A DNA stretch of 13,523 nucleotides from Labilithrix luteola (lineage in GTDB: Bacteria > Myxococcota_A > Polyangia > Polyangiales > Polyangiaceae), in contig JAMFST010000114.1 in the NCBI GenBank assembly GCA_026225435.1, positions 1-13,523 on the forward strand, in the 5' to 3' direction. The first letter of the stretch is position 1, and the number at the start of each line of letters is the position of its first letter. A program made the position numbers and the translations under genes. This document shows positions 4,847-13,122 of this stretch, one piece after another. The notes under the pieces are model-generated. The model worked only from the letters and a program-made list of their open reading frames with translations, was not told the DNA's origin and made no database searches.

Positions 4847-7609
4847 ATGAGCTTACCTGCCAATCCGCGCGCCCTCCGAGCTGCCTGTACCTTCGCCTTC
4901 GCTGCGATCAGCGCCCTGTCGCTGTTCGGCTGCGGAGGCGACGATTCGACCTTCGTGCAGCTCCGGGCCGACGCCGGAGATCTGGACGCGACGGTCCCCG
5001 AGGGGGGCATCCCGGACGGGAGCGCGGCGGATGCAGCGCCCGCGGATGGGGGCGACGCCGGTGACGCCGGGATCGTCTGCACCACCGGAACGGCCTGTAA
5101 CGGGCAGTGTGTCGACCTGAACCAGGGGCGCAACTGCGGCGCCTGCGGCAACGCGTGCGGCGTCGGGATGGTCTGCGACCTCGAGTCCTGCGCCAGCTTC
5201 TGCGGCGCCGGTACCACCGCCTGCAACGCGAGCTGCGTGAACACGCTCACCGACGCGAAGAACTGCGGAACGTGCGGCACGGTCTGCCCGGGCGGCGAGG
5301 TCTGCTCCGCGGGCACCTGCGGTGTCAGCTGCGGGGCGGGGCTCACCCAGTGCGCACCGGCGGGGACGTCGAGCGACGCGGGCGCCGACGGCGGCGTCAG
5401 CATCTGCATCGACATGCTCACCGACCGGCAGAACTGCGGCGGCTGCGGCATCGCCTGCGCCTCCGGGCAGGTGTGCAGCGAAGGGACCTGCGCGGCGACC
5501 TGCCAGCCGGGGCTCGTCGACTGCAACCAGAGCTGCGTCGATCCGAAGACCAGCGGCCAGCACTGCGGCGCCACCGCCGGCTGCGGCGCCGACGCGGGGA
5601 GCAGCGGCACCGTCTGCCCGAGCGGCCAGGTGTGCACCGACGGCACCTGCCAGACGACCTGCCTCGCCAACGAGGTGCAGTGCAACGGCAGCTGCATCGA
5701 CCCGCTCACCAACCCGGAGTTCTGCGGCGCCAAGGGGAGCTGCACCACCACCACCGGGGACAACACCGACAGCGCCGGCAGCATCTGCCCGACCGGTGAG
5801 GTCTGCAGCGCCGGCGCCTGCGCCATCAGCTGCCAGCCGAGCCAGGTGAAGTGCGGCGACACCTGCATCGACCCGACCACGAGCCTGGCTCACTGCGGGG
5901 CGACGGCGGACTGCGCGGCGGCGAACGCTGGCCTCAACTGCACCCTGACGCCGGGCACCGTGTGCACGGTCACCAAGGGGACCGCGAGCTGCGCGGTGTC
6001 GTGCCCGACCGGTGAGGTCGAGTGCAACGGCATCTGCGTCGACCCGCTGACCAGCAACGCCTTCTGCGGCGCCAAGGGGACCTGCGTGACCACGCAGGGC
6101 GACGCCAACGACAGCGCCGGTATCAACTGCACCGCCCACCCCGGCACCGTCTGCGACGGCAAGGGGAGCTGCTCGGTGACGTGCGCGGTGGGTGAGGTCG
6201 TCTGCAACGGCACCTGCGTCGACCCGAACACCAACCCGAAGTACTGCGGCGTCGATGCCGCCTGCGCGCCGAAGACGGGCACGACGGGGATCTGCACCGG
6301 CAACCAGGTGTGCAACGCCGGCACCTGCGCCACCACCTGCGCCACCGGCTTCGTGAACTGCAACGGCGTCTGCGTCGACCCGACCACCGACAGCCAGCAC
6401 TGCGGCGTGAACGCGGCGTGCGGGGGCGGCCAGGGGACCGCCGGTGTCTGCCCGAACGGCACCGTGTGCACCACCGCGGCCGGCGTGACCTCCTGCAGCG
6501 CCTCGTGCGGCACGGGCCTCAGCGTCTGCACCAACGAGTGCGTGAACGAGCAGGTCGACCCGAGCCACTGCGGGAGCTGCAGCGCCTGCACGCTGCACGC
6601 CAACGCGGTCTCCGACGACTGCGTCGCCGGCAAGTGCGCGGTCGGCGTCTGCAAGGCCGGCTACGGCAACTGCAACGGCACGGAGGCGGACGGCTGCGAG
6701 GTCAACACCAGCGGAGATCCGAGCAACTGCGGCGCCTGCGGCAGGGTCTGCTCGCTCCCCAACGTGTCGACCGACACCTGCTCCAGCGCCACGTGCGGCG
6801 TCGGCACCTGCAGCACCGGCTTTGCCAACTGCGACAGCGTCGCGGCCAACGGCTGCGAGGTGGACATCACCAGCGACGCGAACAACTGCGGAGGCTGCGG
6901 CAACGTGTGCACCGGCGGGACGGCGTGCGGGGCTGGCACGTGCAACCAGTCGAGCTGCGCCGCCATCCTCGCGGCGAGCCCGGGATCGGCCGACGGCGTC
7001 TACACCATCTTCGCGGGCGGCGTGACCCAGAGCGTCTACTGCGACATGACCGACCACGGCGACGGCTACGGCGCCGGCTGGACGCTGGTGATGAAGCTCA
7101 CCGGCGACGAGACGCTCACCTACGGCGCCCCTTACTGGACCACCCCGGGGATGACGCTCAACGCGACGGACCTGACGCTCGGGACGGGGGTCGACGCGGT
7201 CTACTCGTCGTTCTCCACCGTGGGCGTCACCCAGGTTCGCGGCATCCTCGACGGGTATCCGTTCACCTACTCCCCGAACGGCGTCTACTCGTCGGCGGTC
7301 GCGATGTTCATCGGGATGACGGACTACGTGATCCCCTGGCCCGACGCGGTGTCGACCGACACGAACCCGAGCTTCGCGCTGCAGCCGTACTGCCACGCGT
7401 ACGGGCTCAACATCCAGCTCGGCAACATCGCCACCCGCTTCGGGTGGACGGGGAACGAGAACGCCCCGGGCGACTGCACCTCGAACGACTCCGTGGACGG
7501 CCTGGGAATGGCGGGCGACCTCCCCCTCGGTGCTGGCTATCTCGACACCGACGACCCGGACCACGGCGACGTGGTTGCCACCGGCAATGCAACTCTGTGG
7601 GTCAAGTGA
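4847..7609 (+). CDS. Cys-rich modular lipoprotein with C-terminal fibrinogen-related domain
   Basis: The product is 920 aa. I chose the ATG at 4847 because GGAG lies 7 nt upstream and a lipoprotein signal follows at once: a hydrophobic stretch ending in lipobox LFGC, with the acylated Cys at residue 29 and Gly at +2. Residues 30-77 are an Asp/Ala/Gly-rich linker. Residues 78-703 hold about 12 Cys-rich modules. Residues 704-920 resemble a fibrinogen-related/intelectin-like domain: SCAAILAASPGSADGVYTI, then YCDMTD, GAGWTLVMKL and a final ATLWVK, with four Cys (704, 732, 849, 877) that could form two disulfides. Such domains bind glycans or acetylated groups in animals; the ligand here is unknown. 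Expected location is the outer membrane or cell surface. A paralogue lies 16 bp downstream. Related ladder proteins are sometimes labelled as tryptophan synthase in automatic annotation; nothing here supports that. Confidence 0.88.
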   Translation: MSLPANPRALRAACTFAFAAISALSLFGCGGDDSTFVQLRADAGDLDATVPEGGIPDGSAADAAPADGGDAGDAGIVCTTGTACNGQCVDLNQGRNCGACGNACGVGMVCDLESCASFCGAGTTACNASCVNTLTDAKNCGTCGTVCPGGEVCSAGTCGVSCGAGLTQCAPAGTSSDAGADGGVSICIDMLTDRQNCGGCGIACASGQVCSEGTCAATCQPGLVDCNQSCVDPKTSGQHCGATAGCGADAGSSGTVCPSGQVCTDGTCQTTCLANEVQCNGSCIDPLTNPEFCGAKGSCTTTTGDNTDSAGSICPTGEVCSAGACAISCQPSQVKCGDTCIDPTTSLAHCGATADCAAANAGLNCTLTPGTVCTVTKGTASCAVSCPTGEVECNGICVDPLTSNAFCGAKGTCVTTQGDANDSAGINCTAHPGTVCDGKGSCSVTCAVGEVVCNGTCVDPNTNPKYCGVDAACAPKTGTTGICTGNQVCNAGTCATTCATGFVNCNGVCVDPTTDSQHCGVNAACGGGQGTAGVCPNGTVCTTAAGVTSCSASCGTGLSVCTNECVNEQVDPSHCGSCSACTLHANAVSDDCVAGKCAVGVCKAGYGNCNGTEADGCEVNTSGDPSNCGACGRVCSLPNVSTDTCSSATCGVGTCSTGFANCDSVAANGCEVDITSDANNCGGCGNVCTGGTACGAGTCNQSSCAAILAASPGSADGVYTIFAGGVTQSVYCDMTDHGDGYGAGWTLVMKLTGDETLTYGAPYWTTPGMTLNATDLTLGTGVDAVYSSFSTVGVTQVRGILDGYPFTYSPNGVYSSAVAMFIGMTDYVIPWPDAVSTDTNPSFALQPYCHAYGLNIQLGNIATRFGWTGNENAPGDCTSNDSVDGLGMAGDLPLGAGYLDTDDPDHGDVVATGNATLWVK
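5078..6955 (+). repeat. Array of about 12 Cys-rich modules in the first lipoprotein
   Basis: Divergent coding repeats of about 41-60 residues (residues 78-703). Ten follow a pattern close to C-x4-5-xxCNGxCVDPxTxxxxCG-x-C-xxVCxxGxC; the last two switch to a form with (A/E)xGCEVxxxxDxxNCGxCGxVC. Module 3 carries an Asp/Gly insert (SSDAGADGG) and modules 4-9 have longer middle loops. The even Cys spacing suggests a rigid disulfide ladder. The DNA units vary in length and sequence and are not exact tandem repeats. Confidence 0.9.
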
Positions 7610-7625
7610 GGAACGAGCACAAACC

Positions 7626-10022
7626 ATGAAAACTACGATTAAAGGTTTGCGCTTCGGATTCCTCGTCACCGTGCTGGCCATCGCCGGTGGCGCCTTCGCT
7701 GGCTGCGGCGGCGACGACACGAGCACGGGTATCTCTCCCGCGATGGATGCGTCGGCCGACGCCACGGTCGTCGATGGGCAGGCGGCGGACGCCCTTGCCC
7801 CTCCGAGCGATGCGGGAAAGGACGCGGCCGATGCGGGCCCGCCCATCTGCGCCAGCGGGCAGACGACGTGTGGCGACACGTGCGTCGACCTGACGAGCAA
7901 CGGGGACAACTGTGGCGCCTGCGGGAACGACTGCGCGCCCGGTACGGTGTGCAGCGCGGGCGCGTGCGCGGTCGCCTGCAACGGCGGGGCGACCCAGTGC
8001 GGCAACAGCTGCGTGAACCTGGCGATTGACCCGGCCAACTGCGGCGTCTGCGGCGCGACCTGCGCCACCGGTCTGGTGTGCTCCGACTTCAAGTGCGGCG
8101 GAACGTGCGCGGCCGGCCTCGACCTCTGCACGCAGCCGGGCGACGCCGGCACGAGCGTGGACGCCGGTGATGGAGGAGGTCTCCTCGGCGGCGCTCTCAC
8201 CGTCTGCGTCGACGAGTCGGCCGATCCGAACAACTGCGGTGGCTGTGGCCTGGTCTGTCCGGCCGGGCAGCTTTGCAGCAACGGCTCGTGCGCGACCTCG
8301 TGCCAGGTCGGCCTGGTGCAGTGCAACGGCCGGTGCGTCGATCCGACGTCCAACGGCGACTTCTGCGGCGCGACGGCCGGCTGCGGCGCCGACGCTGGCA
8401 GCCCGGGAACCGTGTGCGCCAGCGGTCAGGTGTGCACCACCGGGGCCATGGGCACCGGTACCTGCGCCATCACCTGCGCCTCCGGGCAGGTGAACTGCGG
8501 CGGCACCTGCATCGACCCGACGAGCGATCGCGAGAACTGCGGCGCCCTCGGCGACTGCGTCAGCACCACCAACGACACGGCGAACAGCGCGGGCGTCTCC
8601 TGCGCCACCGGCCAGGTGTGCACCAAGAACGCCCTGGGCAAGGGCACGTGCGCGGTCTCCTGCGTCGCCGGGCAGATCGAGTGCGGCGGGACCTGCATCG
8701 ACCCGCAGATCGATCCCAACTTCTGCGGCGCGGTCGGCTCGTGCGTCGCCGACGGGAAGACGACCGGCGGCGTGCCCGACAGCCCCGGCACCACCTGTCC
8801 AAATGGTCAATTGTGCAGCAAGGGGGCCTGCGTCCCCAACTGTCCGGTGGGGCAGATCGACTGCGGCGGAAAGTGCGTCGATCCCCAGACCGACAACGCC
8901 TTCTGCGGCGCGAGCGGCGCCTGCACGGGCACAGCCATCGGCACCGACTGCACCAAGATCTCCGGCACCATCTGCAGCGCCAGCAGCTGCCAGCTCACGT
9001 GCGAGGCGGGGCTGGTCGACTGCAACGGCATCTGCATCGACCCGACCTCGGACAGCGCCCACTGCGGGGTGAACGCGACGTGCGGTGGCGGAGCGGCCAA
9101 CAGCACCGCCGGTGTCTGCCCGAGCGGCACCGTCTGCACCGCCGGTACGGGCGGCGCCGGCACGTGCGCGGTGGCGTGCGCCGGCTCGCAGGTGAACTGC
9201 GGCGGCACCTGCATCGACCCCAAGACGAGCGAGAGCCACTGCGGCGCGACCGCCGGCTGCGGAACGAGCGGCGGGATCACCGGCACGGCGTGCCCCGGGG
9301 GCGAATCTTGTCAGAACGGCTCGTGCTCGGCGACCTGCGGCGGGAACCTCACGGCCTGCGGCAGCGCCTGCGTCGACGAGACCAACGACCCGTCGCACTG
9401 CGGCACCTGCACCACGGTGTGCAACGCGGCCAACGCGGTCAACGTGTGTCGCTCGAAGCAGTGCGCCATCGAGGCCTGCACCGCGGGGCGCGGCGATTGC
9501 GACGGCATGATTGCCAACGGGTGCGAGACGAGCACCCTGAGCGACCCGAACAACTGCGGTGCCTGCGGAAACGTGTGCGGTGCTGGAGAGCCGACCTGCG
9601 CGGCTGGCGTGTGCACGAACAGCCTCGTGTTCAGCGAGACCTACCACTACGAACAAGGGCCGACCGCGCAGCAGGAGACGGACTTCACCACCTTCCAGCA
9701 GAAGCTCCAGGCGATCACCACGCCGTTCACGTCCTTCTCGCTGAGCGGGTCGAACGACACGAGCGGGAAGGGCTGCAGCGGCACGGACGCAGACACCATC
9801 TGCCGGGCACTCGCCGACAGCTCGTCGTACACCTCGGTGACGTGCGGTGGAAACACCTGGGTCGTCGACCAATGCTGCGGCATGGAGGTCACCAGCTCCG
9901 ACGTCTGCGACTGCGATTCGTCGTACGTCGTTCGACCGACGTGCGGGAGCTGGGGCGGCCTGGGGACGACCGACTCGTGCGACGCTCCGACCCAGACGAT
10001 CACCATCCGCTGCGGGCTCTGA
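7626..10022 (+). CDS. Cys-rich modular lipoprotein with unrecognised C-terminal tail
   Basis: The product is 798 aa. The ATG at 7626 is chosen because GAGGAA (7608-7613) overlaps the previous stop codon and a lipoprotein signal follows: MKTTIKGLRF, a hydrophobic stretch, lipobox FAGC, Cys27, then GGDD as in the upstream protein. Residues 28-74 are an Asp/Ala-rich linker; residues 75-663 hold about 11 Cys-rich modules in the same order as the upstream protein. The last 130 or so residues (about 667-798) are a different domain, with SFSLSGSNDTSGKGCSG, WVVDQCCG, DVCDCDSSY, SWGGLG and a final PTQTITIRCGL. I cannot name it. It has about 10 Cys and resembles secreted, disulfide-bonded bacterial modules. 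It lies 16 bp after its paralogue and is probably co-transcribed and translationally linked. Function unknown; a surface stalk with a binding or structural tip is an inference. Confidence 0.87.
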   Translation: MKTTIKGLRFGFLVTVLAIAGGAFAGCGGDDTSTGISPAMDASADATVVDGQAADALAPPSDAGKDAADAGPPICASGQTTCGDTCVDLTSNGDNCGACGNDCAPGTVCSAGACAVACNGGATQCGNSCVNLAIDPANCGVCGATCATGLVCSDFKCGGTCAAGLDLCTQPGDAGTSVDAGDGGGLLGGALTVCVDESADPNNCGGCGLVCPAGQLCSNGSCATSCQVGLVQCNGRCVDPTSNGDFCGATAGCGADAGSPGTVCASGQVCTTGAMGTGTCAITCASGQVNCGGTCIDPTSDRENCGALGDCVSTTNDTANSAGVSCATGQVCTKNALGKGTCAVSCVAGQIECGGTCIDPQIDPNFCGAVGSCVADGKTTGGVPDSPGTTCPNGQLCSKGACVPNCPVGQIDCGGKCVDPQTDNAFCGASGACTGTAIGTDCTKISGTICSASSCQLTCEAGLVDCNGICIDPTSDSAHCGVNATCGGGAANSTAGVCPSGTVCTAGTGGAGTCAVACAGSQVNCGGTCIDPKTSESHCGATAGCGTSGGITGTACPGGESCQNGSCSATCGGNLTACGSACVDETNDPSHCGTCTTVCNAANAVNVCRSKQCAIEACTAGRGDCDGMIANGCETSTLSDPNNCGACGNVCGAGEPTCAAGVCTNSLVFSETYHYEQGPTAQQETDFTTFQQKLQAITTPFTSFSLSGSNDTSGKGCSGTDADTICRALADSSSYTSVTCGGNTWVVDQCCGMEVTSSDVCDCDSSYVVRPTCGSWGGLGTTDSCDAPTQTITIRCGL
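7848..9614 (+). repeat. Array of about 11 Cys-rich modules in the second lipoprotein
   Basis: Divergent coding repeats of about 43-65 residues (residues 75-663). Ten are of the CGGTCIDPxT type and the last is of the (D)CDGxxxNGCETxxxxDPNNCGACGNVC type. An Asp/Gly insert (DAGTSVDAGDGGG) sits in module 3, GCGADAGSPGTVC in module 4 and TTNDTANSAG in module 5, at the same module positions as in the upstream gene. Short stretches of nearly identical DNA are shared between the genes, for example near 5578-5597 and 8379-8398. Confidence 0.9.
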
Positions 10023-10046
10023 TCGCAGCCAGCGACGCAAATCGAC

Positions 10047-10072
10047 GCGGGCGAGCTTGACCGCTCGCTCGC
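10047..10072. terminator. Hairpin between convergent lipoprotein and kinase genes
   Basis: A 10-bp stem GCGGGCGAGC / GCTCGCTCGC with one G-U wobble encloses the 6-nt loop TTGACC. It lies 24 bp after the second lipoprotein stop and 29 bp before the kinase stop codon, so it could end transcription from both sides. No T-run follows on either strand, so it is not a canonical intrinsic terminator. Confidence 0.5.
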
Positions 10073-10101
10073 ACGAGCCGCAGGTACCCGTCGGCTGACG
10101 G

Positions 10102-13068
10102 CTACCGCGGCCTCCGCTGGAGCGACCGAGCGAGCGCTTCCTCGACCGGCGGCTGATCGCGCAGCGCGCTGACGGCGTCGTCGAAGGGGATGCTCCCCTC
10201 CCACGGGCGCGCGCGGTTCGTCTCCAGCAGGGGGCGCGCCTCCTCCGGTTGTTTCGCGGCCAGGAGGGCCTGCGCCAGCTCGAAGCGTGACACGTGATCC
10301 TCGTGCAAGGTCACGGCCGCGCGCGCCTTCGCCAGCCGGGTGCGCGCGTCGTGTCGGGACGCGGCGATCCGCGCCTGCACGCACAGGCCCACCATGCGCG
10401 AGAGGGGGGCGGGCATCGCGGCCAGGCGCTCGGCGATGGCGGTGGCCTCGGCGAGGCGTCCGCTCGCCACGTACACCTTGGCGATCGTCCACAGCGTGTG
10501 GTCGGTCTTGCTGTCGCCGGCGCGCCCGGCTGCGGTGAGCGCGCCGGGCCTGTCGCCGGCGTCCAGCTCCAGCGCCGCGAGGGTGGCCCAGGCGGCTGCC
10601 GTCTCCTCGGGCCCGTCGTCCTCGACCTTGGCGGCGAGCGCCGTCTCGAGCGCGGCGATGCCCCGCGCCCCCTCGCCGCGCGCGGCGTCGAGGTCGGCCT
10701 CCAGCATGGCGCCGGGGAGTCGCGCCTGCTTCTTCAGCCCCTCGATCGCGGCCCGCGCGCCCGGGTCGTCGCCGAGGAGCGCCAGGGCGAGCCCGCGGAA
10801 GAAGTACGTGGCCATCGGCAAGACGTGCGCGGTGTCGATGATCTTCTGGCTGTCGCGCACGACCCCCTGCAGGTCTCCGCCGCCGAGCTCGTAGTAGAGG
10901 ACGTTCGCCTGGAGCACGACCGCCCGCGGGTGGTCCTCCACAGCGCGCCGGGCGACGGTGAGGGCGTCGTCCCAGCGGGCGAGACCGGCGTACGAGTTGG
11001 TCAGCCTCGTCACCAGCGCGGCGTCGCCCGGGTAGTGGAGCATCTGCTCCTTGAGCAACGCCACCGCCGCCGCGAAGTCTCCGCGGAGCTCGTCGGCGTC
11101 CCCCTGCGCGAGGACGAGCGCGCGCGGGCTCAGACCCGCGGGCCGTGCGAGGACCGCCTCGTACTCGGTCAGCGCGTCGGCGCGCCGGCCGATGTTCTTC
11201 AGCTCCATGGCCAGGTAGAGGCGCGCGCGGGTGAAGGACGGATCGATCGAGAGCGCGTGGCGGTAGTGCGCGAGCGCGTCGTCGTACTGACCGGAATCGC
11301 CGAGAGCGCCGCCGAGCATGACCTCGTGATCGGCCTCGAGCGACGTGGACATCGAGGGGGTGCAGGCGGTCTCGGGGTCGCCCAGGTCGTGGCGCAGCTG
11401 GCAGGCGCGCTCGGTCAGCGTGCGCACGAGACCGGCGGGGTCGTCGGGGCGGTCGGACGACTGCAAGAGGAGAGCGTTGGTCGTCGGGTTGCGCGCCTCG
11501 AGCGTGAGGTCGTAGCCCCCTTCGCGGCTCGCCACCGAGCCGCGGACGACGACGACCCGGCGATGCTCCTTCACGGCCAGGGCGCGCGCGCTCTCCTCGT
11601 CGATGTGCGTTCCGCCCGGAGCCACCGCGGCCAGGCGGCCGCGGACGTCGGGACCGGTGAAGGTCTCGACGGTGGTGGCCGACGAGAGGCCGGTCGCGAA
11701 GATGGCGTCGGCGGTCCCGTCCATCTCGACGTTCATGGTGCGGTTCTCGATGCCGAGGACGAGGACCACGGTCTTGCCGGTGGCGCCGTCATCGCTTGCG
11801 TCGCGCCCGCCGTCCGCGACGCCGGTCGCTGCGAGGTGGGGATGCGCGTGCCGCCACCAGGCCACGGCGCCTCCACCGGCGAGCGCCACGATCGCCAGCG
11901 CCGCCGCCGCCGTGAGCGCCGTCCGCGCGGCCGCGCGACGTGACCGACCGCCCAGCGGCGCACGGGACGTCGTCCGCGCAGGGGGTGGCGCGGTGATGGC
12001 CGCGGGACTGGACGAGAGCTGCGCCAGCTCCGCCGCCAGCGCGGCGCCGTCCGCGGGTCGCTCGTCGGGCTCCTTGGCCAGCATGCGCGCGAGCAGCGCG
12101 TCGAGCGCGGGCGGGACTCCGGGAGCCTTCTCGCTCGCCGGGCGCGGCGTCTCGAGCAGCAGCTTCGCCAGCGACTCGAGGAAGTCACTGCCGGCGAAGG
12201 GCACCGCGCCGGTGAGGCACTCGTACGCCAGGCACCCGAGGCTGAAGATGTCGGCGCGTGCGTCGAGCGCGCCCCCGCCGCGCGTCTGCTCCGGCGCCAT
12301 GTAGCCGGGCGTCCCGAGGAAGGCTCCGCGCCGCGTCGCTGCCGTCCCCGGTCGCTGCGTCCGGGCGATGCCGAAGTCGATGAGCACCGCGCGCTCCACG
12401 TCGCCGTCGGGGAGGAGCACGTTGGCCGGCTTCACGTCGCGATGGACGATCCCGCGGGCGTGCGCCGCCGCGAGGCCACCGGCGATGCGGCGCACCAGGT
12501 GCAAGGTCGCCGGTACGTCCAGCGGCCCGCGACGCAGGCGCAACGCCAGGCTCTCCCCCTCCACCCAGTCCATCACCAGGTAGGCCTGCCCGTCGGCCAT
12601 CGTTCCGCGCGCCACGTAGCGCACCACCGCCGGATCGTTCAGCTCCTCGAGCACGCGCGCTTCTCGCTCGAAGCGGCGGGCGAGCTCGCCGTCGGCCTCC
12701 GCCAGCCGCATCGTCTTGAGCGCGACGACCGCGCCGCTCGCCTCGTCGCGCGCGCGGTACACGTGCCCCATGCCGCCCTTGCCGGCGTGCTCGATCAACA
12801 CGAAGCGATCGTCGACTCGATCCCCCGGGAGGAGCGACGGCGTTTCGCTGGGGACTACGCCATCGGAGATCGGTCCGTGCTCGCTCTCCGGCGACGGCAG
12901 CGGCGAGGACGATGCAGCGGACGAGGTCGCTGCGAGAGCGGAGACCAGCTCCCGGCACGTGGCGCACTCGTCGATGTGCTGCTCGACCCGCGCGCGCTCG
13001 TCGTCCGCGGCGCGCCCCGTGAGGAAGGCGACGACGAGCTCCTCCGGCAGGTGGTGTTCGGCGCGCAT
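10102..13068 (-). CDS. Transmembrane Ser/Thr protein kinase with zinc-finger N-terminus and TPR ectodomain
   Basis: The product is 988 aa. Residues 31-38 (HIDECATC) give an H-x3-C-x2-C zinc-binding motif as in anti-sigma ZAS domains. The kinase domain spans about 88-350: glycine loop GKGGMG (96-101), Lys118 in VALK, Glu136 in the C-helix, HRDVKPAN (209-216) with catalytic Asp211, DFG (231-233) and APE (258-260). All catalytic residues are present and it is an RD kinase. A Pro/Ser/Arg linker leads to one transmembrane helix (about 384-405). Outside the membrane, about 433-535 resembles a TolB/FlgO-like domain, followed by TPR units (about 582-615, 616-650, 652-682, 684-716) and further helices. 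The ATG at 13068 is firm: an in-frame TGA lies four codons upstream and the start matches the left-edge paralogue. No clear Shine-Dalgarno is seen. Substrates and signal are unknown; the ectodomain may sense the periplasm or dock envelope proteins. Confidence 0.94.
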   Translation of the reverse strand: MRAEHHLPEELVVAFLTGRAADDERARVEQHIDECATCRELVSALAATSSAASSSPLPSPESEHGPISDGVVPSETPSLLPGDRVDDRFVLIEHAGKGGMGHVYRARDEASGAVVALKTMRLAEADGELARRFEREARVLEELNDPAVVRYVARGTMADGQAYLVMDWVEGESLALRLRRGPLDVPATLHLVRRIAGGLAAAHARGIVHRDVKPANVLLPDGDVERAVLIDFGIARTQRPGTAATRRGAFLGTPGYMAPEQTRGGGALDARADIFSLGCLAYECLTGAVPFAGSDFLESLAKLLLETPRPASEKAPGVPPALDALLARMLAKEPDERPADGAALAAELAQLSSSPAAITAPPPARTTSRAPLGGRSRRAAARTALTAAAALAIVALAGGGAVAWWRHAHPHLAATGVADGGRDASDDGATGKTVVLVLGIENRTMNVEMDGTADAIFATGLSSATTVETFTGPDVRGRLAAVAPGGTHIDEESARALAVKEHRRVVVVRGSVASREGGYDLTLEARNPTTNALLLQSSDRPDDPAGLVRTLTERACQLRHDLGDPETACTPSMSTSLEADHEVMLGGALGDSGQYDDALAHYRHALSIDPSFTRARLYLAMELKNIGRRADALTEYEAVLARPAGLSPRALVLAQGDADELRGDFAAAVALLKEQMLHYPGDAALVTRLTNSYAGLARWDDALTVARRAVEDHPRAVVLQANVLYYELGGGDLQGVVRDSQKIIDTAHVLPMATYFFRGLALALLGDDPGARAAIEGLKKQARLPGAMLEADLDAARGEGARGIAALETALAAKVEDDGPEETAAAWATLAALELDAGDRPGALTAAGRAGDSKTDHTLWTIAKVYVASGRLAEATAIAERLAAMPAPLSRMVGLCVQARIAASRHDARTRLAKARAAVTLHEDHVSRFELAQALLAAKQPEEARPLLETNRARPWEGSIPFDDAVSALRDQPPVEEALARSLQRRPR

Positions 13069-13122
13069 GAGCCGACATCATCGCCGCATTCCACGCCGCC
13101 GCTGCTACGAGAAGAGGATCTG
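13069..13122. promoter_or_regulatory. Short divergent spacer between kinase and small lipoprotein
   Basis: The 54 bp between the two divergent start codons must contain or overlap both promoters if each gene has its own. I see no convincing -35/-10 pair on either strand. The only clear element is AGAGGA (13113-13118), the ribosome binding site of the lipoprotein. Such tight spacing makes shared regulation of the two genes likely. Confidence 0.4.

Noticed and set aside
4853..8353. Open frame of 1166 codons on the minus strand across both lipoprotein genes
   Set aside because: It lies antisense to two well-supported genes and its composition (Ala/Arg/Gly/Val runs) reflects the Cys-module codons read backwards. 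High GC and repeated codons remove stop codons from this frame. It has no start context or domain.
5078..9614. Regular DNA repeats that could suggest a CRISPR or satellite array
   Set aside because: Units are coding, of unequal length, and conserved at the protein level (Cys spacing) rather than as identical DNA. There are no uniform spacers.
7602..10040. Open frame of 812 codons antisense to the second lipoprotein
   Set aside because: Same cause: low-complexity Ala/Arg/Gly/Asp translation of the repeat array on the wrong strand.
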